Counted from the first letter of the stretch, positions 19,561-30,063 are shown. The stretch is DNA of 32,519 nucleotides from Sperchopsis tessellata (GCA_033557685.1 JAWQRN010000270.1:1-32519), one strand, 5' to 3'. Numbers and translations are program-made. Notes: generated from the sequence alone by a model not told the origin.

Positions 19561-20140
19561 TCTTGTACAGGGATATATTTACTTTTCTGCGTAGTATCTT
19601 CGAAGTGAGTACTCTTGAGAGTCCCCAGCTAGCACGACAGGCTGCAGATATTCCTTTACTTCAACGTCTATGTCATTTCTATTGTGCAAGTTGGAAGCCA
19701 AATACCTAAAGTTTCCGACTTCTTCGTATGGTGGTTCCCTGTAGACTATCATCTCTAAAATTCTTTCAAGTGTTGGTAATAGATTTATTGGTCGGTAGTG
19801 CTCACACTTCCTAGGGTTTGGTACCTTAGAGATCGGAATTATGACTCGTTTTTTCATTTGTTTTGGAAGTATGCCTGTCTGCAAACTCATATTCACCATG
19901 TTCAGAAGCGGCCATCCAATGACATCAAATAATCCTTTAATAAGCCCTACTATCACCTCATCGGGACTCCCTTTTTTAGAATCTATAGACCCCATATTAT
20001 TTTCCTCAATTGATTTATTGTTATATCGCTCAATTTTTTTAAACTCCCTTCAATATTCACATTCATAACATTTTCACCATCAATATTTGGAATGGCATCA
20101 AATATTTTATTAATACTTTCTATGTAGAATAAGTTTAATT
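19560..20140 (-). mobile_element. LINE reverse transcriptase N-terminal fragment joined to a foreign tail
   Basis: Minus strand. KKGSPDEVIVGLIKGLFDVI, VNMSLQTGILPKQMKKRVII and HYRPINLLPTLERILEMI form the first motifs of a jockey/I-like reverse transcriptase. The same frame then runs into NFRYLASNLHNRNDIDVEVK, which is a 'kYLG' thumb block from elsewhere in such proteins. The palm has been deleted between them. The whole 138-codon frame (19995-19579) is open, which is fortuitous. Confidence 0.8.
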
Positions 20141-20285
20141 CTTGTAACTATTAGTCCGACTTCCGTTTAAGGCGCCATAATGGCGAAGATTTCATCTGTG
20201 CATGTGTGTTATTTGTATCATAAATTAACTCATTCATCCTCACTCGGCTATGGATCTATGAAAATGGAAAATGTACTTAGTGTTG

Positions 20286-20640
20286 TATATAATGGCCCGA
20301 CATCGAAGTGTCTTTAGGAGACATTCGCGTGTTTGTTTACATATACGTAGGTTGCAGTACGAATATTTTTAATTATTAGAAACAACAACCTATGATGCAG
20401 AAAAAGATCCCGAAAGTGAAACTATGTGCCAGATGCATTTCTGAGTTCTACTCGTCTTCAGTGACTGAAAACGAGTGAAAACTCAGAAATGCATCTGGCA
20501 AATAGTTTCACTTCCGGCATTTTTTTCTGCATCATAGGTTGTTGTTTCTAATAATTAAAAATATTCGTACTGCAACGTACGTATATGTAAACAAACATGC
20601 GGTTGTCTCCTACCGGCATTTTGATGTCGGGCCAATATAT
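20286..20640. repeat. Nearly perfect 355-bp palindrome (foldback element)
   Basis: Two arms of about 177 bases are reverse complements with only scattered mismatches, and they meet at a single central base (20463, within TTCAGTGACTGAA). The outer edges carry GGCCCGACATC in inverted copies. Inner conserved blocks include GCAGTACGAATATTTTTAAT and AACCTATGATGCAGAAAAA. A 13-base direct repeat TACTTAGTGTTGT lies outside at 20274-20286 and 20669-20681. There is no coding frame. It sits in the cyclin Q intron, so the pre-mRNA could form a long hairpin. Confidence 0.93.
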
Positions 20641-20689
20641 ATAACCTGACACCGCTGAAGCATAATAATACTTAGTGTTGTGTTTTATC

Positions 20690-21050
20690 CGTTCACGTGT
20701 AATTTTGACCCAGTTTAAACTCAGGACAGTTAACCTGAGAAAAATTGTATTGGACATTTACGCTTCTGTTAAAGAGTGAGGCCCTTAAATAAGTGAAGAA
20801 CTTATAGTCCGTCATCCTTGATTGTTTGCCCTCTTCAACATGAAATTCAGTTATCTTAGTTTCCTTTTTACTAGAGATCAGTGACTTTAATGTAAAATAA
20901 TTAATTAGTTCTTAATTAATTAGCAGTTCTGCAGCACTTATAAACAAGCTGCCAATGCTCATAATACTTTTTATTTGTTGAAAACCATCTGATGAAATTT
21001 TGGTTAATTATTGTAAATATTAGTAGTCTCACTTAGTAAAACTTCGTTTT
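20690..21050. other. Intron 3' part, no feature
   Basis: AT-rich intronic sequence leading to the polypyrimidine tract and acceptor of cyclin Q exon 2. Confidence 0.5.
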
Positions 21051-21057
21051 TTTTCAG

Positions 21058-21597
21058 TTGATTGCATCATCGACATTATACCTGGCGGGGAAAGTTAAAG
21101 ACGATCCTTTAAAAATAAGGGACATAATAAACGTAGCACACAACACCCTCCATCGAACGAACACTCCCCTAGAAATTGGAGATGAATATTGGAATATGAG
21201 AGACGCTATCGTCCAAGCAGAATTACTTATAATGAGAGTATTAAAATTCGAAGTATCCATCATTCACCCTCACAAATACATGCTACACTACCTGAGGTCG
21301 ATGGAAGGTTGGATGGGAAAAGACCAATGGACTTCCGTGCCAATCGCTCGAACAGCTGCAGCATTCCTTCAAGATTTCCATCATGACCCCAGCATTTTAG
21401 ACTACTCGCCACAACACGTTGCGATAGCTTGCATATCACTCGCTTTACAAAGCTACGGGGTTCGTTTGCCCCTAATTGAAGATAACGATGACGAAGCATG
21501 GTATTCCGTTTTCGTGAAGGATTTGCAAAAGGACAAGCATTGGGAGATCATGGAGAAAGTGGTGGAGGTTTATAATAAAGAGCCGGGAACTCTATAA
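21058..21597 (+). CDS. CycQ: Cyclin Q (CDK10 partner), coding exon 2 and stop
   Basis: This exon follows a TTTTTTTTCAG acceptor (AG at 21056-21057) and starts in phase 0 with TTG (Leu), so exon 1 ...YDCF joins LIASSTLYLAGKV, the third helix of the first cyclin box. Residues 74-252 follow. RDIINVAHNT, YWNMRDAIVQAELLIMRVLK and FEVSIIHPHKYMLHYLR are close family signatures, and the second cyclin fold includes SPQHVAIACISLALQSYGV. The protein has 252 residues, like human CCNQ at about 248. The TAA is at 21595-21597, with a poly(A) signal at 21835. The coding sequence appears intact. The role is activation of CDK10, known from the family, not seen here. Confidence 0.96.
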   Translation: MIASSTLYLAGKVKDDPLKIRDIINVAHNTLHRTNTPLEIGDEYWNMRDAIVQAELLIMRVLKFEVSIIHPHKYMLHYLRSMEGWMGKDQWTSVPIARTAAAFLQDFHHDPSILDYSPQHVAIACISLALQSYGVRLPLIEDNDDEAWYSVFVKDLQKDKHWEIMEKVVEVYNKEPGTL

Positions 21598-21834
21598 ATG
21601 TTAGTTTTTTTGTAAGCATGACCTTTATTTTACAACATTTATATACTAAATGGTTAAATCTCATCTTATAAAGAGACTGACTTTCGAATTTCATAAAACT
21701 AAACCGTTTTGATAATACTTGTTGTAAAATTAAGTAAGTACATATTATCATTCGAAATTTATTCTTTTAAGTATTAAATTGGTTAAAAAAAGGTATTTCT
21801 ACTTTTTTACCTGTGTGTGATAAAATTGATATAC

Positions 21835-21840
21835 AATAAA
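21835..21840 (+). promoter_or_regulatory. Poly(A) signal of cyclin Q
   Basis: AATAAA about 240 bases downstream of the stop codon. Confidence 0.7.
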
Positions 21841-22074
21841 GAAATTTTGAGCAGTGATTTTGTTTTCACTATACCCCATCAAAAATCTAAGCGTTTTGTT
21901 TTAGAGGAATATGCTTAGATAGTTCTAACACCAGTATCTAGATAAATACAAGCAAGTTTGCAGACTTGTATGAACATATCAAATAACCAAGAAAGCTCTG
22001 TCGATGTTTTATAAATTATATTTTTATAAAATTAAGTAATTCTTAATTCAAAAATAAAATAAAAATCGGTGGCT

Positions 22075-22320
22075 ATTTGATGCTGCGAAGGTGTTCCTTG
22101 TACCATGTATTAATGGAACGTCCTGTCTGCCCAATATACTCCCCTCCACATCCTCAGAGTAGGAGATACACCCCACTGTTAGATTTGGGGTCAAGCTGAT
22201 CTTTGTTCATCATCGGCATGTTGTGTAGAGTCCTACCAACACGATCTTGGCATCCTCATGAAATACTCTAACGTTTTTTGCGATATTATAGGAAACAGGT
22301 CCATGGAAGGGGATGGAAAT
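22075..22320 (-). mobile_element. Penelope-like element fragment with GIY-YIG endonuclease start
   Basis: The minus strand reads IPFHGPVSYNIAKNVRVFHE in the linker between reverse transcriptase and endonuclease. After frame changes come KDQLDPKSNSGVYLL, then GEYIGQTGRSINTWYKEH. GVY followed by YIGQTGR is the core of the GIY-YIG nuclease of Penelope-like retroelements. The piece is only about 80 residues long and carries frameshifts. Confidence 0.85.
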
Positions 22321-22324
22321 GTAC

Positions 22325-22465
22325 AGTATTACAAAAAACCTTAAGAGCAGCTCATGAAGACATCAAAATCATCTTTCACCCTGGTAGGACGCTTAACCCC
22401 TAAACTTACAGTATCTTCTGCTCTGTTAAGTGTGGAGCGCAGTATATTGGGCAGACTGGATGTAA
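22325..22465 (+). mobile_element. Second Penelope-like fragment, opposite orientation
   Basis: The plus strand reads LQKTLRAAHEDIKIIFHPG, then TYSIFCSVKCGAQYIGQTGC. This is the same region of a Penelope-like protein as the neighbour on the other strand, but clearly different in sequence. The two fragments diverge from about 22322. Confidence 0.8.
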
Positions 22466-23352
22466 GTAAGTAAGCATTTATGCACCTTTAAAATTATAAT
22501 TTTAACAGGTGTGCCATGTATTCACCTCAGCTTTAAAAAAAATCAATAGCAAAAAAAAAAGAAATTAAAACACCAACACTATGGAATATACAATAAAACA
22601 TAATAAAAATAAATGCCCCACCAGTGTGCTGGAACTACAATGAAAAATCAAAGTCCAAGAACTCTTGGATACAATAAAAGCTCCGGACACTCAAGAAATC
22701 CTTCACTTTGCGTTTAAATTTATTAATAGTAAATTATGTGTAATATACATAAACAATACAGTGGTTAAAAGGTCAAATTATTGTGGTATTGCTTCTACAC
22801 TGGACTCTGTATTATTGTATGGTATAGAAGGCTTAATCTACCAATCTCTGTTTCACCCACTTCTTGAAGGGGTTCGGCTGCATTCGCTTGATGTTTTCTG
22901 GTAGTACATTATATAGAATATTGCCCAATAGTTAGTAGTTTGTTGGGCTATTTTGACTTTGTGGAATGGTCTACTGAAATTTTCTTTCTTCCTGTTATTG
23001 TAAGCGTGACAAAGAGAATCTGTTGGGAATTCTGAATTACTCTCGTGGACATCAGGTAGGTAGGTAAGTATGAACACACCGGTAATTGTCAATATTTTCA
23101 ACTTCCTAAATAACAGTCTGCAACTCTCACGATGTTGTGCACCACACATTATTCTTATTGCTTTCTTTTGCATTAATAAAATCTGTTCTGTTTCAGATGA
23201 TGATCCCCATATGAGTATCTCGTAGGTTTGCTACACTATGGAAGTTTGCAAAGTAGATATTTCCCATCACCTCTGGTATTACATTTCTGTTTATTATCCT
23301 TATGAAATAGAGTGTGCTGGCTAGTCTTTTTTCAGATATGAATATGGTTTGT

Positions 23353-23916
23353 TCATTTTAGGGTTTCAGAGAACTTTATTCCTAAAAAGGTGACAGATTT
23401 TTTGGGCACATTTTCGTTTTGTTTTGTATATACTGTCAGTATTTGTGTTTTCTGACAGGTTAGTTTCAGTTTCTTCGCTTCATACCACTTCTCTACACGT
23501 TCCAAGGATAGGTTGGTCTGTTCTTTTATTTTTAAATTTAAATTGTTTCTTGTATTTACAAAAGGAGTATCATCAGCAAACAGACATATAGTGTCCGCTC
23601 TTACATTCTGTGTTATGTCATTGATATATAGGCGAAAAAGGATTGGCACAAGAGTGGATCCCCGCGGCACTTCTCTCTCTACTAGTCTCCAGTCAGAGAC
23701 TTCATTTTTCCGGGCAACTTGTGATGACCGTTCCCTCAAATATGACGTCATAAATTTATGAGAAATACCACGTATACCATATTTACATATCTTGTCCAAG
23801 AGTATCTTATAGTCCACCATATCGAAGGCTTTACTAAGATCGTAGAGGGTTATCTGAGAGCACTTGCCACCATCCTCGTCAAATCCCCTCAATATTCGAC
23901 TTACATTGTGTACCAT
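23353..23916 (-). pseudogene. Reverse transcriptase palm of the jockey/CR1-like LINE
   Basis: This open stretch of 187 codons carries the palm: TLYDLSKAFDMVDYKILLDK (motif A with the first catalytic Asp), REVPRGSTLVPILFRLYIND (motif B, in which the usual QGSILGP has become RGSTLVP) and CLFADDTPFV (motif C with the Asp pair), then KLKLTCQKTQ and FLGIKF. Both catalytic motifs are present, but the fingers upstream are partly deleted and the frame is closed on both sides, so no working enzyme is expected. Confidence 0.88.
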
Positions 23917-25363
23917 TGCTGTTACGTTAAAATTACTCTTTCTGTAGGCATATTCTTTTTCTTATAGAGCGTCTCCTTTTGGAGGTTTAGTGCGGTTGGG
24001 AAAACATCATCCTTAAAACATTTATTTATTAGGAAAGATGAATTGTTATACAACTGTCTACTTCCTTCAACATAATTGTAGAAATATCGTAGCCATCTTT
24101 AGTTGGCTTCTGTTTTATTGTCTTCATGATATTTAGTATTTCTTGTGATATAACTGGTTCCAAGAATAAGGAATCTTCATTGTTTATTGTGTGTAGTCTT
24201 GTTACGTATGATACCTTAATCAGCTCGGTTTTTCCAATGTTAGAGAAATATGTGTTTAGGCTATTGGCTGTTAAGTTATTGTTATTTATCTTAAGATTTA
24301 ATTTCCCTGTTTCCTGTTTGACAACTTTCCAGGTGGCTTTTTGTGTGTCAGAAGATTTTTCAATAAATAGACTGTTTGCTAGTCTTTTTGCTTCATCGAC
24401 CTTTCTCATATATATATATCTTTGAGATCTCTATATATGCCTCTTTAATGTAAATTTTTCTTGAAGGATTGTGTAGATGGCATCCAATCTATTTTTCATA
24501 TGCTTTAGGTTATCTGTATTCCAATCTATGTTGTGTTTTTTTACTGTTGCTCCTGTTAGAGTTTCAGGAAAAACCTTATTAAAGTTTGTTTGTAGCACAT
24601 TTAGAAAGCTTTCGAAGGCTTCCTCTGCTTCTATGTCGTTTTTGTATATCACACTCCAATCTTCTGACTGCATTAAGTTTTTGAATATCTGAATGTTTTC
24701 TCAATTGAAGTCCCTGATTCTTATTAATTGTCGTCTTCCCATTTCAGATCAGATTTTTTGTCTCTGTCCGGTAGTTTTCTTCAAGAATGTTTGAGAAAAA
24801 ATTGTCTATACATGAATGACTCGTCTCTGTTACTCTTGACGGCTCATTAAATAGCGGACACATACCATTTTCACGTATGACTGTCAAAAGATTTTCCTTG
24901 TTTGTTGATTGTACAAGCAGGTTCATATTATAATCTCCAACGATAAATATATTATGTTTAATAAAGGAACTTGTTATTTCTTTATCACCTCATCCATGTT
25001 TTACAGGAAAATATCAAGGTTTCCGTTTGGCGGTCTATAAATACCCACCATTAATGTATGTATAGTTGGCAGTAAGGTTGCACACATTTCAATGCAGTAC
25101 TTTTGCATGTCTAATTGATTATCTTGACACCCCCATCACCGCGAGTTGGTCTGCAATAGGCAGCATCCAATTTGTAGCCCTTTATATTATTATATTGTAT
25201 TGTTTATTCTACCTGCCAATGTTCCGTAAAGCAGAACAAGTCTATATTGTTCAAGTTCTGAAGTGTTAGTTGTAGTCTGTATAATTTGTTTGTTAGAGAT
25301 TTTAGATTAATGTTTAATATATTCAATGTATTTGTTCTTTTCATACATGGTTTTATTTTGCTA

Positions 25364-25718
25364 TTATGCTGATTTTTGTAGGGGTATTTGTTTATCTAAA
25401 AAATGTTTTCCAATAAGGAAGTTGAAGCATGTGTACCGAACACCCACCGGCCAGAAGTTCTCTGTGTAGATGGTCTCCTTCAGAGCAAGGTCTACTCCAA
25501 TCATAAAGTTTTTCTTGTCTACCATGGGATTTTTTGTGTTTAAGTGTTTGACATGTTTTGCCTGCATTTGTGTTGTTCTTTTGGGCTATGTATTGCTTGA
25601 TCTGGTTCTCTGTTACGTGGTCTTGTATTCTTGATATGTGTAGCCATATTTTTTTCTCTGTGGGATTCCGCCCCAGAAATCTGCTCTCATCCCCATTTAC
25701 AATTTCTGCCTTACCCAC
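25364..25718 (-). pseudogene. ORF1 (gag-like) C-terminal part of the same LINE, frameshifted
   Basis: The first frame gives LGRNPTEKKIWLHISRIQDH and TENQIKQYIAQK, resembling the nucleic-acid-binding fold at the end of LINE ORF1 proteins of this clade. At about 25560 the sense continues in a neighbouring frame (KHVKHLNTKNP, FMIGVDLALKETIY, FNFLIGKHFLDKQ). One small indel explains this. Confidence 0.7.
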
Positions 25719-25749
25719 AAATATTTCGGGTGTCTTCTTTAAAACTTTC

Positions 25750-25865
25750 CTATGTTTTTATATGCTGATGATGCAGTGAAATTAAGTGTAAATTCTGATG
25801 AATTACAATTATAGCTAGATGGGTTGTCACAAGTAATAGATTGGATAGATACATATGGCCGAAAC
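25750..25865 (+). mobile_element. Small sense-strand reverse transcriptase fragment (YADD)
   Basis: The plus strand reads FLYADDAVKLSVNSDELQL, one stop, then LDGLSQVIDWIDTYG. This is motif C of a LINE reverse transcriptase and the following helix. It abuts the start of the minus-strand LINE ORF1 but belongs to another element. Confidence 0.75.
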
Positions 25866-27490
25866 AAAAGTTTTGGTGTTTGTGATTTACATAAAAGTTA
25901 GAATAGAAGTTTACAGGTTTGGTACCTTAGGACAGTGACGGATTATGGCACTTGGAGGCTCCAAGTGTAAAGTGATTTTGAGATCACCTATATAAATGTA
26001 GAAATATAATATTTAAAATGTATTTTTGTAAACCATCTTACGAAATATCAAGTATATATTGAATCCTGCATGTATAATTATACTCACAATATTTCTAGGT
26101 AAAAGCAAAAAATTACTGCACTTTAAATGTTAGTTTTAAAATAACACCATAATTAGGTATATTTTGCTTCTCCTATCCCACTTGCATATTAAAACATCAC
26201 AAATTACATAGTGTAGCTTAGTTATGAAAGCTTCTTTTCCAGCAAGATTTATTTCATTGTATCTTGATTCCTAATTACAGATTAAATCAAAAACTTCGCA
26301 CTGGATGGAATCATTCCATATATCGGAAAAAATTTTTTAGCAGATTTGTCACTCTCCATAAATTATTTTGCAGATCTATTTGTTTTGATAACTCGCCGCA
26401 AGAGCTAATTCCAAAGAAGAAATTTCAAATTTATCAAAATATTTAAAACATTTTTAACTTGTATTTTCACTACTATTTGTGCTTAATTCTAGAAAAATTT
26501 CTTTCTGCTGCAATAATTTTCTTATATTGCCAAACAGCTCGCTCGGACCATTTAATGTAACTAATTTTTTTGATAGTAAGAGAAGATTTGGCAATATTGA
26601 AGAAAAAACAAATTCATATATATTTTGTTAGTTTAAAATTAGCACTGGTTGAATTGTGTTGTTGCTTTCATACTTGCTTACATAGGTAAGAATGTGTTTT
26701 TAATTAATTGTTTTGTCGCTAACTTGTTTACGTACTATGTTTTAGCTTGAAAATTACCTAGTTTGGTCGAAATCGGTCGCTGTATAATATAAAACACAAT
26801 TTTAAGAAACATCTTTTATTTTTTTAACCTATAAAAATTATCCACAAACCATCAAATTTTCTATTTTTTTAAATATATTTTGCACAAATCCAAAGTATTG
26901 TAGGGCATCTGAATATGATTCAGCAGGAGAGTTTCTAACTAAATTTAGTGAGTGAATATGACTTTGATATTAGCTTGTCAGTCAATAGGTCCTTCTAAAT
27001 ATTCGGCATTATGTTTCCATATTGAAATAAAGCCTATATAACTTTCACAAAGCCGTGTCCTATGGGATGAGCAAACCCTTTTTGTACACATGTTTCAAGT
27101 AGTCTGTAAACAAATTAATTTTTAAACCCAAACTGTTTTGAAGGTACAGTGAAAGGCTCAATTATTAGTGGTCGTATTAACTGTTGTTGATAATATAACT
27201 AATAAAGTATATAATTTGTGCGAAAATGGATTCGTTTTGTCACCTGGTAAATTCCTGACGATGATTACTCACTTGCAAGTATATGATATATTTTTACTTC
27301 TATTTAGTAGGTTGCAGGTATATTATTTACTTGGCTGCTAAAGCGACGGCTGACAGTAATAAATTAAATTATATTTTTCTTCTAGAAATAAGTATTTAAA
27401 ACTATATTGAATTTTTCTATTTTGTCAGTTCTTGAGGCCCCTACCTATGATAAAAGAATTTGATTAGAGGCTGAAAAATAGATAAATGTG
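25866..27490. other. AT-rich intergenic stretch
   Basis: No gene, RNA or clear repeat was recognised over about 1.6 kb. A 60-codon frame at 26264-26446 has no recognisable features. Confidence 0.4.
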
Positions 27491-27499
27491 GTTTGATAA

Positions 27500-28340
27500 T
27501 AAGTAAGTAACTTTATTGTTAAGACAAAAACTGCACACAAACTATGTGTGGATATGTGTTGCTGTGTGAATATTATGCAAGTGCATGCTGCCCCGCAATA
27601 CTAAGTTATTTATTTAAGAATACACAAGGCATTTATAAATAAAGTATGGCCGTAGCTGTAAACAAGTTTCTGCACGACTCGCTCCGTGCACCACCTGTCA
27701 AAATACTCACTGCTCCTGTGCAACAAATACTTCTGCTGAATGAATGACATAACACTATGGAATATCGCATAGTATGCCATAAGGAGACAATTTTGACTCA
27801 AAATCACGCTCCAGCACCTGAGTAGATAATTGACAGAGGCCAGTCGCCTCCTAAGCAAAGAGCAATGAAATCTCCAAGTAACCACGCTATCCAAGTGAAA
27901 CCCAAGCAGGCTGCAAGTCATCCTGTCAATACAAGCATGTGTTTGTAAGGAAAAAGTTATGCGCTGAGTTTTTTTAGCATTTACAATTAACTTGTTTGTT
28001 TGAAACCAAGTGTATGCTGTCTTCAACTTCAATAGATAACTTCTTCAAATCATCATGATTGTTATTTTTCACGAGCATAATCGTATCAATAGCATATAAA
28101 ACAACTTTAGCGATTTCCTGAAAATCACACACATTATTAATTTAAATAATAAAAAGAATGGCACCCAAAATTGAACCCTGAGGAACGCCATATTGAGTTA
28201 GCTATATCCTTACCAGTAATAGGTAACGAATTGGGCCTGCAATTATTAGCCACATTTGGATCTCCCTTCTTATGAATAGGTATGATACGTAATATTTTTA
28301 AGTCACTCGGAAACACACCATGAGAGAAACGTTAGGTTTA
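27500..28340 (-). mobile_element. Jockey-like LINE relic with internal deletion
   Basis: The minus strand starts with FPSDLKILRIIPIHKKGDPN and a degraded RPNSLPITG (reverse-transcriptase fingers) at about 28320-28210. It then jumps straight to YGVPQGSILGAIL (motif B) at about 28195-28160, so motif A is deleted. VVLYAIDTIMLVKN follows at about 28085, where the catalytic ADD has become AID. An open frame (28032-27610) with NKLIVNAKKTQ, LLGFHLDSVVTW and YAIFHSVMSF forms the thumb and tail. The 3' end near 27500 carries AATAAA and a TTAC-type short tail. Confidence 0.85.
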
Positions 28341-28560
28341 CTTAACTGGTAAAGATCTTTAAGAAATTTTATTTATATTATAAGTATCTCGAGTTCTTCG
28401 AGTTACACAATTAAAGAATTATAATTATCTTGCCAAGTAACGGGTGCCAAATAAAAAGAATGTATGGAAGCCCCAAGTCTATTAATGTAAATTAAGCTTT
28501 AGGTAAATTATTCACCGTCTACAACTATATCTATAAAATAATCATTTAGGTAATTGGGAC
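28341..28560. other. AT-rich spacer
   Basis: Nothing recognisable. Confidence 0.35.
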
Positions 28561-28589
28561 AGATATTAATGGGGCTAGCACTATGTGGA

Positions 28590-28930
28590 AGATTACAAAG
28601 AGTAAGAGCTTGGATAGTGGTTGAACTGATTATAATGGAATTTTGGTTCTTACACTAATGTATGGTAATGAGACATGGTTACAACAGGAATCAAAGATGA
28701 GGAAGATAAATGCAGTGGTTATGTAGTATGTTAGAAGTGTGTACGAGATACGGGTTGATAGGCTTTGAAATTCAATGGTGTTGAATGAATGTGTTATGAG
28801 GGTTATAATGGATCACATGAAGAAGCTTTAGGCGTTTTGAAAAAATGAGTAGAGAGTTACAAAACAAGTGTATGAAGATGTGGTGGTTGCATGGAGTTAG
28901 TAAGGATAAAGAGTTTGTCAACATTGATGA
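28590..28930 (+). mobile_element. RTE-like LINE tail relic, sense strand
   Basis: The plus strand reads GILVLTLMYGNETWLQQESK, MRKINAVVM, then SVYEIRVDRL and NECVMRVIMDHMKK. It matches the pattern 'vLvPtLmYGsEtW...k..avEmr.lRs.cgv...dr.rN..v.e.cgv' of an RTE family. Many stops are present. Confidence 0.7.
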
Positions 28931-29100
28931 GATATCCCAATAATGTTCATTATGTCTGTTAAACGTACCATTTCTATTAAAACTAGCTTCATCTCACCAA
29001 ATGATGAATTTTGTAAACAACGAATTTTCTTGAAACTTTAATAAAAACTACTTACACAATGTAATCCTGCATTCATTATCACGAGGATGCAAACATTGGG
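28930..29100 (-). mobile_element. Transposase relic (IS630-Tc1-mariner superfamily, DDE)
   Basis: The minus strand reads CRITLCK, a stop, FLLKFQENSLFTKFIIW, a stop and DEASFNRNGTFNRHNEHYW. The block 'sDEa.F..nG..NrHN.hYW' surrounds the first catalytic Asp of a transposase family common in insects. It is probably the same family as the fragments at 885-1385. Confidence 0.7.
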
Positions 29101-29690
29101 TTAAAGAATATATGAAGATTTCTAGATTTCTTGAAATTTATCTTGCGAAAACGTTGGGGTTTTCTACAAAAAAATTTTGTACACTTAATTCCATTGTCTA
29201 ATATTGGTGCAAATTTAATTTTCTGGATACTATGGCGGTGATTTTTTTAAATTTTGTATGCAAGTATAGTTAACTATATATGTGGCATGCTGCATTAAAT
29301 ATTTAAACCATATTCCAAAAATCTCTTCATTACAAATTATTATGTGATATAACTTTTTGTTCATAAATTCATGTGGTAATATAAAACGGGCATTCAAAAA
29401 AAACACTGTAATTTGGAAGTTACCGAACTAGTTTGAGAGTTGATAACTATTAAATTAAATCCAATATATTTATACATAATTGCAATAACATTCTCTTGCT
29501 ATTAAATATGTATTATGGATATTTTCAATCTATCCTACGATACTGTGCAACAAAGATATCAGGACCCTCTGGTTCAGATAAAATTCTCTAAATCCTGAAA
29601 AGTCCGTAGAAGATACTGATTCTTTACCCTGCCTCATTTCAAGCCAGCTTCTGTGAACCACTTTGTGTAACACACATGTCTGTTTTTAAT
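29101..29690. other. AT-rich interval, weak peptide traces
   Basis: No gene can be supported. A minus-strand stretch near 29650-29540 (VVHRSWLEMRQGKESVSS) is peptide-like, but I cannot assign it. Confidence 0.3.
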
Positions 29691-29828
29691 TTAAATATCG
29701 CTTGAAAATATTGATTTATATCGCATCATATATCCATACATGAACATGTTTGGATAAACATAGTCTATGACATCAGGTAATAAGTGATCGAGTGCAAGAC
29801 GGCGAATCTCACCAATACCATCATCCAT
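29691..29828 (-). other. 45-codon unassigned small ORF
   Basis: ATG 29828 opens a 45-codon frame to TAA at 29693-29691. The peptide begins MDDGIGEIRRLALDHLLPDV and continues with an aromatic, Met-rich part. It has the look of coding sequence, but no family is recognised and no splice context is clear. It may be part of an old transposon. Confidence 0.2.
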
Positions 29829-29876
29829 TTTTTTCTAGACCTAGCTGCACCTCTTACATATACATATTTCTGTTTT

Positions 29877-29912
29877 CTCTTTCTCTTCTTCTCTTTTCTC
29901 TTTCTCTTTCCT
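29877..29912. repeat. CT-rich simple repeat
   Basis: Pyrimidine run made of CTTT and CTTCT units. On the minus strand it gives the lysine/arginine-rich run of a spurious 71-codon frame. Confidence 0.75.
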
Positions 29913-30063
29913 TTATAATTCTTTCTAAATACCCAATCCAACGCAGAAAATCCTTTGCTATGTGACCCTTCACAACACATTCAGTTCACTCATGAATTTC
30001 TAACCCTATAAAAGATAAATGAAAAGGATATGAATTATGATAAAAATGTATGCAACAAGATTT

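Larger units (their letters stand above)
15308..21057 (+). other. CycQ: Cyclin Q intron (5.75 kb), filled with retroelement debris
   Basis: The intron has donor GTAAGT at 15308 and acceptor TTTTTTTTCAG ending at 21057. Both exons are in phase 0. The first 1.9 kb (15308-17200) is AT-rich and holds nothing I recognise. From 17200 to 20140 it is a patchwork of LINE reverse-transcriptase pieces, mostly antisense to cyclin Q. A long palindrome follows at 20286-20640. Confidence 0.92.
22553..25720 (-). mobile_element. Jockey/CR1-like LINE, nearly full-length but broken
   Basis: Minus strand, all parts in order. ORF1 tail at 25718-25390 (KKIWLHISRIQDHVTENQIK, then in a second frame GVDLALKETIYTENFW and FNFLIGKHFLD). 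Endonuclease start near 25280 (LNNIDLFCFTEHW). Endonuclease end at 24926-24744 (SRVTETSHSCIDNFFSNIL). Linker at 24673-24029. Reverse transcriptase at 23960-23353. C-terminal tail 23173-22640 (QKKAIRIMCGAQHRESCR, NYWAIF, FKRKVKDFL). The 3' untranslated part runs to about 22553. At least one frameshift breaks ORF1, a deletion removes the early reverse-transcriptase motifs near 23970, and stops are present. It is a dead copy, but the most complete retroelement here. Confidence 0.88.

Noticed and set aside
22325..22465. Twin-priming as the cause of the inverted Penelope fragments
   Set aside because: Both fragments cover the same protein region and differ in sequence, so they are not the two parts of one inverted copy.
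29765..29980. 71-codon minus-strand frame with a Lys/Arg-rich run (possible nuclear protein)
   Set aside because: The basic run comes from the CT-rich simple repeat at 29877-29912. The rest has no family match by eye.
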